Below are positions 1-12,500 of a stretch of 64,000 nt of DNA, in pieces. The first letter of the stretch is position 1, and each line of letters begins with the position of its first letter. The translations under genes and the position numbers were made by a program. The notes beneath the pieces were generated by a model. The model was given only the letters and a program-made list of their open reading frames with translations, ran no database searches and was not told the DNA's origin. This DNA comes from Ecdyonurus torrentis (Eukaryota; Arthropoda; Insecta; Ephemeroptera; Heptageniidae): positions 48,762,432 through 48,826,431 of the forward strand of contig OX439128.1 of assembly GCA_949318235.1 (NCBI GenBank), in the 5' to 3' direction.

Positions 1-613
<613 letters not shown>

Positions 614-730
614 AATATTATCTTTTTTTAGTTGTTTGTTTGTTTGTCTACTTATTTATTTATTCATAATATTCATTTGTTAACTTATTTATTCTTTATA
701 TTTATTGCCTATTAAGGAAATACCAAACAC

Positions 731-732
731 AT

Positions 733-799
<67 letters not shown>

Positions 800-800
800 T
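731..800. repeat. TTTA tetranucleotide repeat
   Basis: About 17 copies of ATTT/TTTA in a row. The flanks (614-885) are AT-rich single-copy-looking sequence with nothing else recognisable. Confidence 0.95.
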
Positions 801-885
801 GAATATATGCATCAAAACAGTGATGTTTATTGGAAGTCAAAAGATGAAAAGAGTTAGTCAAAATTGCTTGGAATGTTTATATATT

Positions 886-1115
886 TATGGTCGCACACGG
901 TAGGTCATAGGTCGTAGCGTGCAGTATAGAGAGTCAGTCCCTGAAGTGACCGCGCGGCTGCCTGCTATATAGCAGAACCTGCTGTGCTGCTGTTGGAGAA
1001 CATCCGGCACGCGCCGCCGTGACTTTTGCAAGCCGCGCGCCTTCACGCTGCTTCACGCCCATGCAGTCTTCTTACGTTAGCTCGAGCACTGCACTGATAC
1101 TCGATACTCTATAAG
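886..1115. promoter_or_regulatory. GC-rich, CpG-rich patch; possible promoter
   Basis: This 230-bp stretch stands out from the AT-rich surroundings by its many CpGs (runs such as GACCGCGCGG, GCACGCGCCGCC and AAGCCGCGCGCC). It contains initiator-like TCAGTC near 931 on the + strand and TATCAGTG on the - strand, so a promoter in either direction is possible. The only + strand ATG in the patch opens a frame of about 17 codons. It could equally be part of an old repeat. Its direct abutment to a MITE at 1135 is noted. Confidence 0.3.
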
Positions 1116-1134
1116 TCTATACTGGACACCATAA

Positions 1135-1443
1135 TATAGGGTGTATGCGGATGACGTCATATTTATTGCGCTTTGAGGCCATACTGGAGTAGTGCATAAC
1201 ATTGCTCAGCATAGGACAAACTTCATTTAAGCCAATTTTCTTTGGGAAATCGTTTAATTTTTTTGTTATCGCTATTTTTCTCACATACTTGAGATACTAA
1301 TTCAACATATTTACAACATCAATGCTCTCAAAAATATTGCATAGTGTTTTTAAACTGGCAAAATGATTTTTTTCCCTATGTCACCCATGTTATTGAGTTA
1401 TCCAACATGGCGTCGACTTTAACATGAATGCATAGACCCTATA
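1135..1443. mobile_element. MITE family C, copy 1
   Basis: A 309-bp element with terminal inverted repeats TATAGGGTGTATGC and GCATAGACCCTATA. Related copies lie at 23272-23583 and 31415-31733. All three share a subterminal palindrome TGACGTCA, the core GCTCAGCATAGGACAAAC and a right half with GTCGACTTTAACATGAA. The terminal TA suggests TA target duplications as in Tc1/mariner-type MITEs, but that class is inferred. No coding capacity. Confidence 0.8.
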
Positions 1444-1760
1444 GTCAACAACTTTTATGACTTATAGACTTTTAACAAGATGTAAATAATTAACAAAAAT
1501 TAATTGAACTTTTTTAACCTTATACCTATGTAATTATAATAAGGTAATGTTAACACATGCAAAATCTAAAATATTATTGAACAATTTATAATTTATGAAA
1601 TAAAAAGTTATATAACTTAACAAAGTTATAAAATAATACTGCAAATACATTTTTTTTTCATATAAAATCTTTTAGCTTCAAATTTTATGATCATCGTTAA
1701 AATTAAGCACGCATGCTAATTTATACAATGTAAAATAAGCCCTTTTTATATAGATTATCA

Positions 1761-2272
1761 ATAGAAGACTACTTGTAAAAGTAGGTTCAGTGTGAAAATA
1801 AACAAATTCACAGCTCAACAAATATTAACAAAGTGCGCTAGCAGATGACTTTGTGTTCTTGTCTCAATTTAACATGCTTTCTTATGAGGCAATGAAGCAG
1901 CTATATATAACTTGAGTTAGAATTATTTCTCAGGGTTGAAATTTTTTCTGTAGCTTGCTGAGTCTCAAAGTTTTTGTTTTCCTGGATTTGAAAATAATTT
2001 TTATTCAAATTGATTGATCGATCAAAAGCTTTGAGGCTCAGCAAGCTACAGTAAAAATTTTAGCTCTGAGAAATAATTCTAACTCAAGTTAAATCCTGCT
2101 GCTTCATTGCCCCATAAGAAAGCATGTTAATTTGAGACAGGAACACAAAGTTAAAGTCATCTGCTATCACTTTGTTAGTATTGTCATAGTATAATATATA
2201 CAGTATATATGGTATTTTTGAGCTGTGAGTTTGTATATTTTCTCACTAAACCTACTTTTGCAAGTCTTCTAT
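1761..2272. mobile_element. Long inverted-repeat (foldback) element A, copy 1
   Basis: A 512-bp near-complete palindrome. The left arm begins ATAGAAGACTACTTGTAAAA and the right arm ends with the matching TTTTGCAAGTCTTCTAT. The two arms match almost base for base to a short centre near 2015 with TGATTGATCGATCAAA. It is non-coding and would form a long hairpin. A second copy (7756-9550) is interrupted by an insertion. Confidence 0.85.
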
Positions 2273-2985
2273 TATCATTTTATTTTCCTTTTAACAATAT
2301 ACTGCTGTGTGTATGAAATTTAATAAAATATTTCAATTATAATGCATTTCCAAAATATGCTATGTAGTTTATAGTAGAATCTTCAAAATTTACCAAAAGT
2401 AAATTGAAAATCGTAATAAAATAACAAACCTATATTAATGCTATATGATTGAATTTTCTCTTTAGTGGAAAATTAAGAATATAAAGGAACAAATATAAAC
2501 TCGCTAATTTTTAGCCTTAACTTTTTGATGCTGTGTACTATATAGTACGTGTGTATATATTCATATATATACCTTTTATGCAAGGTTTATGCAGTTCTGT
2601 TAAATCCTTGCCTGCTTACATGGTTATTTATACGGAAAATTGAAATTATGGTGGGAAATAATTTCAATGCTTGATGGGGTTTCTGTTAATGACCATATTG
2701 ATTACATGATTATATACCTTAAAGATCTATGGTCCTCTTTCATTATTTTATACCATTATAAGTGAGTTATTTATGTTGCAAACTTTTTTTGTGAAATGTT
2801 ATTTACTTAAAATATACGTGCATTAAAGTCTCTCTCTCTCTCTCTTCCTCTCTCTCTCTCTCTCTTGTTCTCTTTTATTTTCATGAAAGTAAAAAGAGAA
2901 GCTCCGTGAGATAATTGGGAACAATGTGATTTGACAACGGCTTGTTTTCAAAACATACAACTTTTTCTTCTCTTTCTTCTTCTTC

Positions 2986-3016
<31 letters not shown>

Positions 3017-4300
3017 TAAGAAAATATTTACTATATAGGACCCTACTATAAGTACTCACGATGTCGTATATTTTACGCATATCCGCATCAGAAAACAGCA
3101 CAATAACAATCAGAAGAGATAAAAGGAGAGAGAAAGAAAAAAAAAACTTTAAAAATATGTCCAAATTTTGTGGCCAAGCAAGCAGAGCCGACTTATAGCT
3201 TCCTTAAAGATCACGATTTTCAATACACAATAAATACATATAATACTTTTTTTTTTTTTTTAGGTTCCCCCTACCGCGCACAAAAGTCTTGGAAAGAACC
3301 TATTCTTGTGAATGTTTTTCTCCATATAAAACAAGAAGTTTTGAAAGGCACGTCTCAATGCGGATACACTCAAGATTTAGGTACACGGACTGTAACTGAA
3401 ACTTGAAAATTGCTACTTAACTGGCTTTCGATATCAAAATGTATATGTATAACGCTCAAAGATTCAGATTTTTTTCATCAAAACATTAATCTGCATGTAA
3501 AAAAAAAAAATAATAATAATAATAAAACTACCATCCCTTCTATCTTTTTCTCTTTTCTCTTCTTTTTAAAGCTATTTTTATAAATTCATCCCATATACTG
3601 CACGCATATTTTTGTCCTCTTTTTTTGTGTGATATTAATACATAAAATAATTACATTTTATTGATCAAAGATTGGTGGCAAACGGATATAAATGTATAGA
3701 TTATATTTATATAATTTATACACATATAAATAGTTCAAGACTTAAATAAATATAAGTTTGAACTTATTATTTGCAAAATTTAATATTGTATGGGCACTGT
3801 GGGCTCTAATTTTCTTTTTGGATTGCATTTTTTTTTTTTTTTTTTTTAGTTATAGTTAGTTTTTTTAGTTTTTCATATAAAAAACCTTTGACTTTCTGAT
3901 AATACCAATAAATCATATAGCCTGTAAGCCTGTGACTTATTGGTATATTATATCAGAAATAAAAATGGCTGCCGTTGAATTTGTCATCCTGCAGGGTAGG
4001 CAAATTGTTGGTTCTTAATGTAATCCAGGTTGCATAATTCAAACATTTGCAGGAGCTTAATAAATCTGTTGAGATATGGCTATTATATTATTATTTTATG
4101 GCTTTTGTTTTGTTCAATTTTTGTGATATGTCGTCAGATTTTGTTTCTGGATACAAAATAAATTATATTTACGAAAAAAAAAATGTTATATGAAAAATAA
4201 AAAGTAATTTTTCTCCTTCTATTAATTTGCATTGTTGGTAAAAGTTTAAAAAAAAATGCTGCCAAAATGCAATTTTTTAAACTTATTCTTTAGATGTATA
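2273..4300. other. AT-rich intergenic sequence, no gene seen
   Basis: Contains TC repeats at 2829-2866, a CTT/poly-T tract at 2966-3014, poly-T at 3246-3262 and 3829-3847, and a small hairpin at about 3896-3958 whose arms contain ACCAATAAATCA / TGACTTATTGGT. Open frames here run through the low-complexity tracts or are very short, and none resembles a known protein. Confidence 0.7.
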
Positions 4301-7029
4301 CAGTGGCGGCCCAATAGAGGGGGATGAGGGGACATTTCCCCCGGGCGCCGGGGTAAAAAGGGCGCCGGAGCAAAAAGGGCGCACGGCGAGAGAAATTAGT
4401 GGCTAATAAATTATTATAAAAACTACAATAAAACAGCCTAAAAAACAAAAACATATGAAATTGAAGCTTGATAATGCACAATCTGTAAAATAGTAATGCA
4501 CTTAATGTCAGCATTTTATGCAAAATGAAAATGATTTAAAAACTCAATTTTTTATATAATTTTTAATTTTTTGTTTTATAATTATTTTTTTAATAAACCA
4601 ATAAGGAACAGTTTTCTATCCACCACAAATAATTATTTGTGGAGCTAGTAAAGTAACTTAAATTCGGCTCAAATAAAATCTTCCGCAAATAAAGGGAATT
4701 AAAAGTATATAAGTAAAAGATATATCTTCATATGTATATAAAACGTCAAGCTCATCTTCGTCATGCGCAAAATTTTACTTGAACAACTTCTGAACAAAAT
4801 TACTTTAGCGTCAGATCAACTTTTATTGACTTTAAAAACGATTTTTACGAGATTATTATTATTTTACGGAGAGCAAAATTATTGCAAATCGCATATTTAA
4901 ATTTACATGGGTCAATTGTAAAAATAAAAAAAAAAAATACTCGAAAATTTGTTGTGGATAAATCCGTATAAAATCATTTTTTAGAACCAAACTTTTCAAC
5001 CTGGAAAGTATTTTTAAAACACCTTAAAAAAAATCAAAGCAAGGGTCAAAATTGGGGTTTAAATGTTCAAATATAGATTCATTATAATTAGAGAGCGCAG
5101 AAATAGTTTCTCAACTATTTGCGTTATGGGTGCTATTATTGTTATTTTACCAGATCTCCATCGATCCATTAAATTGTGACCTTTTGACCCCATCTAAAAG
5201 TCAACTATTTTCAACTATTTCATGAAAAACAACTATTTCAACAATTTTCACCTATTTGTCAACTATTTTCCTCTTTTATTCATGATTCATTGGAAGCATG
5301 TACATTTCTCAGGAAATTTCAAAAAAAGTTTAAAAGCTGGGAAAATACTGTTGGAAACAGAGACATCCTGAACAACTTCTCACTTAAGGTACTGCTTTAG
5401 GGTAGGAGTGTATTTTTATTATTATTATTATTTTGAATTAAGTTTAAGCTGCTGCTGTACCCAAAAAAGAAATCAAAAAAATTCTGTCTAAAAAGCTCTC
5501 GTCACAACAGAGCGTCAAAGTGTCGAAAAATGCCCCGACCCCTAATGCTAATGAATCTATATTTGAGCCCCGATTTGAGCCCCGATTTTGACCCACTTTA
5601 AGTGTTTTTCAGAGGTTAAAAAAATACTAGCTTGTTCTTCGTGCTGAATTTTAATGAAAAATGATTTTTCAGATTTTTCTAGAAAGAACTTGCCGAGAAA
5701 AAAATTATCGAAAATTGATCTATGTTAATTGAATATGCAATCTTCAATAATTTATTTTTTCCTAAAAATCTCGTAAAAATTGTTTTCAATCTAAAATTCA
5801 TTAAAACTTGATTTATAGAACACGCTAGTATTTTTTATTGAGAAGTCCATCAATTCAATTTTGCACACATTAAGCTTGAAGTTTTGTATCTTTTACACGC
5901 TAAAAAAAAAAAAAAAAAATCCGACTTTGAGGCTCATTTGCAGAAGATTGATTTGAGCAAAAACTTTTTGGAGTATCGAGAATTCTTACTTGGTTTACTG
6001 AAAAGCTGCAAAATGACCTAAAATTTATTTTTACGACAAAAATGCTACCCTAAAGTAGGACCTTAAAGAAGTCAGTTCTCTCAAGTACGCTAAGATTACC
6101 TCCTGTGATGTGGAGAGGTCATTTTCGTTTTACAAAAATATTTTAAGTGATCGAAGTGCAAATTTCCAATGTGCCACTACTTTGAAAATCGAGGCTGCCA
6201 TGGTGATAGTGCTATTGGATCATTTGCTGATTTCTGTGCATAGATTACTAGCCTCTTGAGTTCCTATATGAAATGTTTTATTTCAGTCTCTGCTAGTATT
6301 TACCTTATATAGATTTAATGTATTTGATGTGTAAGGGGAAAAAAGTAATCTAAAATAATAAAAAAATATGCAAAAAAAGTTTTTGTTTTTCCAAAAATAA
6401 TAAAAATAAAATCAATTATTAAATCAACTATTTCTTGAAAATCAACTTATTACCAACTATTTTGCCCGAAAAAAGCAACTATATAGTTAACTATTTTGCC
6501 CAAAAAAACACCTATTTCTGCGCTCTCTAATTATAATCATTAGCATTGCATGGGGGTGGTGCATTTTGCGACACTTCACACTCTGTTAAAATTGTGACAA
6601 CATGCAGTTTTTTTTTTTAAATTTAAATTTTGGGTACAGCATGCATACTTTATACTTCATACAGAAAATAAAAATACAATCCTACCTTAAAGTACATGCT
6701 ACCTTAATATATGCATATATGTCGTAAATAAATTTTTAAAAAGCAATTTAGAATGTTCTTTTATTGAAGAAAAAAATATCAATATTTTTCTTCGATTTTA
6801 TACTCAAATGGTGTAAAAAATATTAAATTTGAGGTACTTGAATTGTAATAGCAAATGCTTTTAGGTTACTAATTTTGCATTTTATGCCAAAAAGGGGCGT
6901 GGCCCCAAAAAAATCGCGCCTGCGGCGCATTAGGGGGCTTCGCCCCATTTCCCTGATTATGCTATTTCAACGGATAAGGGCGCACCGCGAGTTTATCCCC
7001 CGGGCGCCCAATTTGACGGGCCGCCACTG
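4301..7029 (+). mobile_element. hAT-superfamily DNA transposon, degenerate interior
   Basis: The element is 2,729 bp long. Its termini are inverted: CAGTGGCGGCCC at the left and GGGCCGCCACTG at the right. It is flanked by a perfect 8-bp direct repeat GATGTATA (4293-4300 and 7030-7037), the target duplication typical of hAT elements. Both ends also carry a subterminal CCCCCGGGCGCC motif. Around 6086-6243 the + strand translates to a peptide containing SCDVERSFSFYKNILSDR followed by an LL-rich helix, matching the C-terminal dimerisation domain of hAT transposases. A second coding-like patch lies near 5290-5390. No long frame remains, so the copy looks non-autonomous. The perfect duplication and clean ends suggest a fairly recent insertion. 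Confidence 0.92.
6086..6243 (+). pseudogene. hAT transposase C-terminal fragment
   Basis: This frame gives about 53 residues with the motif VERSFSFYKNILSDR, the counterpart of the conserved ER-x-FS-x-x-K-x-x-L-S-x-x-R block of hAT transposase dimerisation domains, and then a hydrophobic segment MVIVLLDHLLISV. The frame lies in the transposon at 4301-7029 and is oriented left to right within it. Upstream frames are broken by stops and AT-rich non-coding sequence, so I regard it as a relic rather than a functional enzyme. Confidence 0.75.
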
Positions 7030-7044
7030 GATGTATACGAATAG

Positions 7045-7466
7045 GTGACTTCAGCTTTGTCTGATCCGGTTCCCGTGAGATCACCGAAGTTAAGCAACGT
7101 CGAGCGTGGTCAATACTTGGATGGGTGACCGACTGTAAAAAGTCTCATACTCATTCAAGTGCTGAAGTGTAGCTGTACTCACATGATGGCATAACCATGT
7201 GCTCCCTTAATTGGGTGCTGCCATTATGTGTGGCTGTTAAAACGGAAACATGATTTCACGTTAACGAGCACTGGTTCGACCTCACACAGATTTGGTATTT
7301 GGAGCCCAAAATAGGGTAAGTGCGGGGTCTACGTTGTGATATAGAAAGTTGATGTAAAACAGAAAGTTAATATGAAAACTAATTTAAAAATAGCATTCAG
7401 TTACTAAAAATACAGTAATATGTACACAAACCCCGCATGTGTGTGTGTGTTACAACAACAACAACA
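7045..7466 (+). mobile_element. 5S-rRNA-derived SINE
   Basis: Positions about 7066-7133 closely match the 3' two-thirds of animal 5S rRNA: GATCACCGAAGTTAAGCAAC followed by GTCGAGCGTGG and TACTTGGATGGGTGACCG, so the RNA polymerase III internal A and C boxes are present. After this head the sequence departs from 5S into about 330 bp of unrelated body and ends in an ACA repeat (7451-7466). This is the arrangement of 5S-headed (SINE3-type) SINEs. The 5' part of 5S is missing or diverged, so it is not a 5S gene. It starts 8 bp after the target duplication of the hAT element. Confidence 0.85.
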
Positions 7467-8147
7467 TAATCAGGACAGGACATGACATTGGTCATTGGCA
7501 AGGATAATCATTAATTTCGTGTAATTTTTCTAAATTTTCTTGACGTATGGGCTTAAAATGTTACATTGAATTATTTGATTGGTTGCTTTAGCAATTAGCT
7601 AAAATCTTTGAAACACTTTAAAAATCGTACATCACCATGATTATGTAAAGTAAAAAGTACAAGCTAAAAAGTTTTTAGGACATGAACGACGAGTGCCAGT
7701 CAAAGATCGAACAAGGTGAGAAATGAAAAATGTGCGCAAGAAGGTTGCGCCGAAAATAGAAGTCTTGCAAAAGTAGGGTTAGTGATAAAATAAACAAAGT
7801 CACAGCTCAACAATGCGAACAAAGTGCTAGCAGATGACTTTGTGTTCCTGTCTACATTTAACATGCTTTCTTATGGGGCAATGAAGCAGCTATAACGGCA
7901 GTTAGAATTATTTCTCAGAGCTGAAATTTTCACTGTAGCTTACTGAGCCTCAAAGATGTTATTTCCTGGATTTCAAGTCAATTGGGTGAAAAAAAATTGT
8001 AACCAAATCACTTGAAATCTAGGAAAACAAAAGCTTTAAGACTCAGTAAGCTAGAGTAAAATGTTCAGCTCTGAGAAATAATTGTAACTCGAGGTATTCC
8101 TGCTTCTTTGTCCCATAAGAAAGCATATCGACCTGGTAGCGGCTAAA

Positions 8148-8260
8148 AGGCGAACCTGCATTGGTAAGGTGTGGTAAAATTGGCGAACCTGCATTGGTAC
8201 GACGTGGTAAAAATGGCGAAACTGAAATGGTAAGGCGCGGTAAAAATGGCGAAGCTGCAG
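8148..8260. repeat. Minisatellite of about 33-36 bp units
   Basis: Three to four degenerate tandem copies of a unit like GGCGAACCTGCATTGGTAAG plus GTGTGGTAAAAAT. The array reads open on the - strand, giving repeated RHFYH / QVRQFYH peptides, which is a by-product of the period being near a multiple of three. Confidence 0.8.
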
Positions 8261-8903
8261 TTTTGACGATTTTACAGGAAAGAGAAAAAACATTTTAAAA
8301 TAAGTTTTTGATAACTTTGAATCCAAAATGGATTCAGTATTGATTTTTATTTAATTATTATTATTTTATAATATATATTTTTTAATTTTATTTATAAATA
8401 TATTGAAATTTAGTAAAAAAAAAAAAACTATTATTTTTATTAGTGAAACTATTTTTTTTACTTCTTTTTTTATTATGATTTAATTTTTTAATTGGAAAAA
8501 GTTTGTTTCTTTCATCAAATAATCAATATTATTTTGTTCCTATTCTTTAAAGAATAAATATTTTTAAATTATCTAGGTAAAATTGATGATAGATTCTTAG
8601 AATAAAAAGATAAAATTTGTTCACACATATAATATTTACTGTATTATTAAAAATTAATTTATTACTAAAATATGCATAGTAATTTTTTAAAATTTTTTGT
8701 TGCTATTATTTGAAGTATCTGAAAATCGTTTGAATTATTATTGAAAATTGAAAATGAAAATTATTTGAAAATCGGCAATTAGTTGCTCGCATTCCATTAA
8801 ATCTTCACCCGTTGTTAAAATATTTTCACTAGCTATACTTCATTACTTCATTCACTACTCGCTGCTGCCTTCCGAGAAGCAGATTCAACTTCATGTATAA
8901 AAT

Positions 8904-8937
<34 letters not shown>

Positions 8938-9065
8938 ATAAAAATCGCATTTATACTTTTGAGAAATATCTCGTGATAATTAATTAATAAATTGCAAGTA
9001 ATTAAACAAATATTTACCTTAATTGTTTTTAGACACTAGAACAAAAACTCCACAAAGCTTCTTTT

Positions 9066-9380
9066 TTAAAGGCGTAGAACACCTTGAACAAAAAAACTTG
9101 CCTAATATCCTAACATACTCAAATATCAACATTATTTTTGCCGAAGTCATTGATTTCTAATTTATTTTCCATTTACAAAATGTCGCGGGTTTACTACGTC
9201 ACACTCGCCTGGTCCATGCGCGCGGAAACAGGCGAGCTGTGACGTAGTAAACCCGCAACTGACATTTTGTAAATGGAAAATAAATTAGAAATCAATGACT
9301 CCGGCCAAAATGATGTTGATATTTGGGTATGTTAGGACATTAGGCAAGTATTTTGTTCAAGGTGTTCTAAGTTTTTAAGG
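9066..9380. mobile_element. Foldback element B, copy 1
   Basis: An inverted repeat of about 315 bp. The left arm contains GTAGAACACCTTGAACAAA, TCATTGATTTCTAATTTATT and ATTTACAAAATGTC; the right arm is their reverse complement. The centre is GC-rich, with GTTTACTACGTCAC and GTGACGTAGTAAAC flanking a short loop. The family has a second copy in a myosin intron at 49360-49680. Confidence 0.85.
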
Positions 9381-9550
9381 AATTTTCATTGTTTACTTAT
9401 TTTAAAGTTTTGAGAGGCTAACCGAGGCTATTATATTATGCTATATAAATTGAGACAGGAACACAAAGTCGTCTGCTAGCACTTTGTTAGTATTGTTGAG
9501 CTGTCAGTTTGTTTATTTTATCACTAAACCTACTTTTGCAAGTCTTCTAT

Positions 9551-12500
9551 GGCATGAGTTTCTCAATATAAGCTGAATTTTTAAAGCATGGATCAAAATG
9601 ACATTATATTATTACCAGTTACCACACATTAAATAGGTCAGCAAGAGAATCGGGATATGGAAATTGTCAGTTTTGACCAACTTCGTATTTGACGTAAACC
9701 TTTCGCACGTTTTATTATGCTTTTGTTCCTTTGACCCGAGGCTCGTTCCAAATGCTTTTTGATTTGTACTTTTTAATTTATGTGGTGATTGGTGATGTAC
9801 TGTCATTTTACTAAAAAAATTAGTTTCTATTGGCTTATATGGACATTCAATGCAATCATCAGATGGAGATTTCAGTTACCGCAAAACTCTATCTAATACA
9901 ATACATGTCGTTACTCCGATATATGCCAATGGAAATTCATTTTTTAGTAAAATAACCGTACATACTATTTCATATAAAATTTTATTCTACTGTTTATACC
10001 TTTACTCTAAGGCAATATAGTAAAATTTTACATGACATAGTTGGTACAATTTAAAAAGTGTTTCAAAAATTTGAAGTGATCAAATTTAACATCATATGGT
10101 AAGGCAGGAGCTATAATCAATATAAAATAAATAGCCTTTGCTAGTGGGCAGTGCATGATCAAATAAATGACTAGATTAAATTTACAGAATCAAAAATCTT
10201 AATAATCATAACATAATGGCCATAATCGGGCAAAGCCAAAAATACACCTGTCCGAAAAAGTTAGAAACTATTAAACTTTTGCCGCCTGTATCCGCTCCTA
10301 CCCCCTCCATCAAACACAAAAGAATTTTAGTGTAAAAAAAATTCTCCAGGTGGCAGATTTTCTCTTCTTTAAATTTTTTTTACCTTTTTAAGCACTAGAT
10401 GTCTCTAGTTCATCGAAAATTTTTAATTTTTATAAAAAACAGTCAGGTGTTTGACAGGTGTCAAAGGAATACTTTTTTACAGTCTGCTGAATTTTTAATA
10501 TTTCATTTGTAAAAATTGTGAAATATATGTATCTGGTGTTATTAAAATAATTATAAATGATTAATTTATTGTGACGACTAATAAAAGGTGGATTACGGGT
10601 CATGCTGGTGCAGAGATTCAGCAATATATTTGCCGGTAAGTTCACTGTCTGGATTTTTTTTAGGTCACTGACCCTATCTCATCTATACCTTTTTAACTTA
10701 GCGTGTAAACTTCGGGTGCTGGCAATGACATTGAAGTGCATGTTATAGTGACATTTAATACTTTTATCTCTTACCCTAATTGTTTTAATTATGGATCCAT
10801 ATTAAAATTTCCCTATTTTAAACATAAAAATTCGCATAAAATTTATCCACACAATTTTTGATTCTCTTTTTTTATACGTCGACATCGAGATCAGCATGGA
10901 TCGAAGCGGGGTGTTCTGCAAGCATCATTTTATTATTATTATTTATATACGGTACTTATATTAATTAATTAATCCTATACTTTGTGGTTAGAATCTCGAC
11001 CAATAAAAATATGCAACCATGCTCCAGCGTTTTTGTTAATTATTATAATGCACTTCAATATCTTCAATTGAATCTCCATCATATATTATAAAAAAAAATA
11101 AAAGCAGTTCGATTTTTCTTGTTGAAATAAAAGTCGCGTATTTTTCCATCCTTTGCCTAAAATGCAAATTTGGAATACCCCATATACACCATTGCATGAA
11201 ATCAAGAAATTGAAACGCGAACTTATATTAATTAATATTTTGCCGTATCATAATTATTTTTAGTTAACTGTATTATTATTTTAATTAAACAGCCCAGTAT
11301 ATATTTAATATCTGAATTGATCGTATGAAATATAATATATTTTTATAAAACATTGCACTTTTGTTACTGTCAATTTCGTACCGGAACCCCCAAACAAAAA
11401 ACATTCTAAAATTTTATATATTCTTGATATGCGGGGGTTCATGTTGTGGAAAGTGGTTTTTGTGGTCTAAAAACACCCGCACGAATGTCCAACCCACTAT
11501 TGAGAGATATATGATTATTGAGGGGTGTGGTGTAATAATAATAAGTAACTCCAAATATGGTAATAATGTAGGTTGTACTGGACTATATACTATATATATA
11601 TTATATACTGTAATGTTCTGAAAACCTGATTCGGTAGTAGCTGAAAAGTACACAGAAAAATTTTGCTTTGAAATATCTATTAACCTATTTCATATAGAAA
11701 ATTTGTCCAAATTTAAACCATAACGATAATATGTATTTAATTTTTCTTAGACTTTAAAAAAAATTACCTATTTCCGACTATTTCGCAATGTTAACATGCT
11801 GAATTAATATCAAATCATAACTATCATATTATGTAAATTCATAAGTAATATTATATAGATAACCTTTTCCTACGATGTTCATGACAGGTGCAAAGACCCT
11901 TCCATACATATTTTTGCTTGGTCACCAGCGTTGTAGTGGTACCGGTAAACAGTTTCTTGAATATGTAATGAGTCAATGATGATTATTTAATTTACAGATT
12001 GCATAGGTGTAAAACAGCATTTTCGTTGTTTATTCAATAATATATAACAATGATACAAGTTTTTCCATTGAGAAAATTTTCAGATGTTCTATGCAGCTCA
12101 AATTGGATCTACAAAAAATGGTCTCGATTTGGTTCTTTAGTTTTTGTTTAAGGAATTGTCAGAACAATATCTAAGGATCGTATTTCTGAAATTTAAAAGT
12201 AGACTCCCTAAATTTTTCATGTCATTTGAAAGTTATTGGTACGTTACCTACTATATGATAAAAATTCAATTATCAACAAAGAAGAGAAAAATCTACATTA
12301 AAATTAACATGGGCACAATCAAAGTCAATTCACAATCATACATACATGTGTATATACATAATATTTATAATTTAAAATGTTGAATGGTCACCTTCAAATG
12401 TTTACATATTATTATATTATTTAATGTTATCTTAGCTGGTGGATTTTTTTTCCCTTTTATAACTTCATATAGTCGTACCACTACAGTACTTCATTTACAA

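Larger units (their letters stand above)
8128..9447. mobile_element. Insertion nested inside foldback A
   Basis: About 1.3 kb interrupts copy 2 of foldback A. It begins with a minisatellite, continues with very AT-rich DNA and a 30-base poly-A tract (8906-8935), and includes the whole of foldback B (9066-9380). I could not define clean termini or a target duplication, so it may be several events rather than one. Confidence 0.55.
7756..9550. mobile_element. Foldback element A, copy 2, split by an insertion
   Basis: 7756-8127 matches the left arm and centre of the palindromic element at 1761-2272, and 9448-9550 matches the outer part of its right arm, ending GCAAGTCTTCTAT. Between them lie about 1.3 kb of unrelated DNA. 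The homologous continuation AAGAAAGCATGTTAATTTGAGAC of copy 1 is broken here after AAGAAAGCAT. The insert holds a minisatellite and foldback element B. Confidence 0.8.

Noticed and set aside
2823..3164. 113-residue - strand frame with a K-rich run and RERERE tail
   Set aside because: It is a translation of CTT/poly-T and TC microsatellites; no protein family resemblance.
4301..7029. Autonomous hAT transposon
   Set aside because: Only a C-terminal transposase fragment is readable; no long frame remains.
7066..7133. Functional 5S rRNA gene
   Set aside because: Only the 3' two-thirds of 5S is recognisable and the sequence runs into an unrelated body without a T-run terminator at the expected place.
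8051..8326. Repeat protein-like frame with RHFYH/QVRQFYH units on the - strand
   Set aside because: Explained by a degenerate minisatellite of near-triplet period overlapping the end of foldback A; no start context or homology.
11361..11653. Overlapping sense and antisense frames of about 80 codons
   Set aside because: No codon bias, no family resemblance, no splice or promoter context; chance frames.
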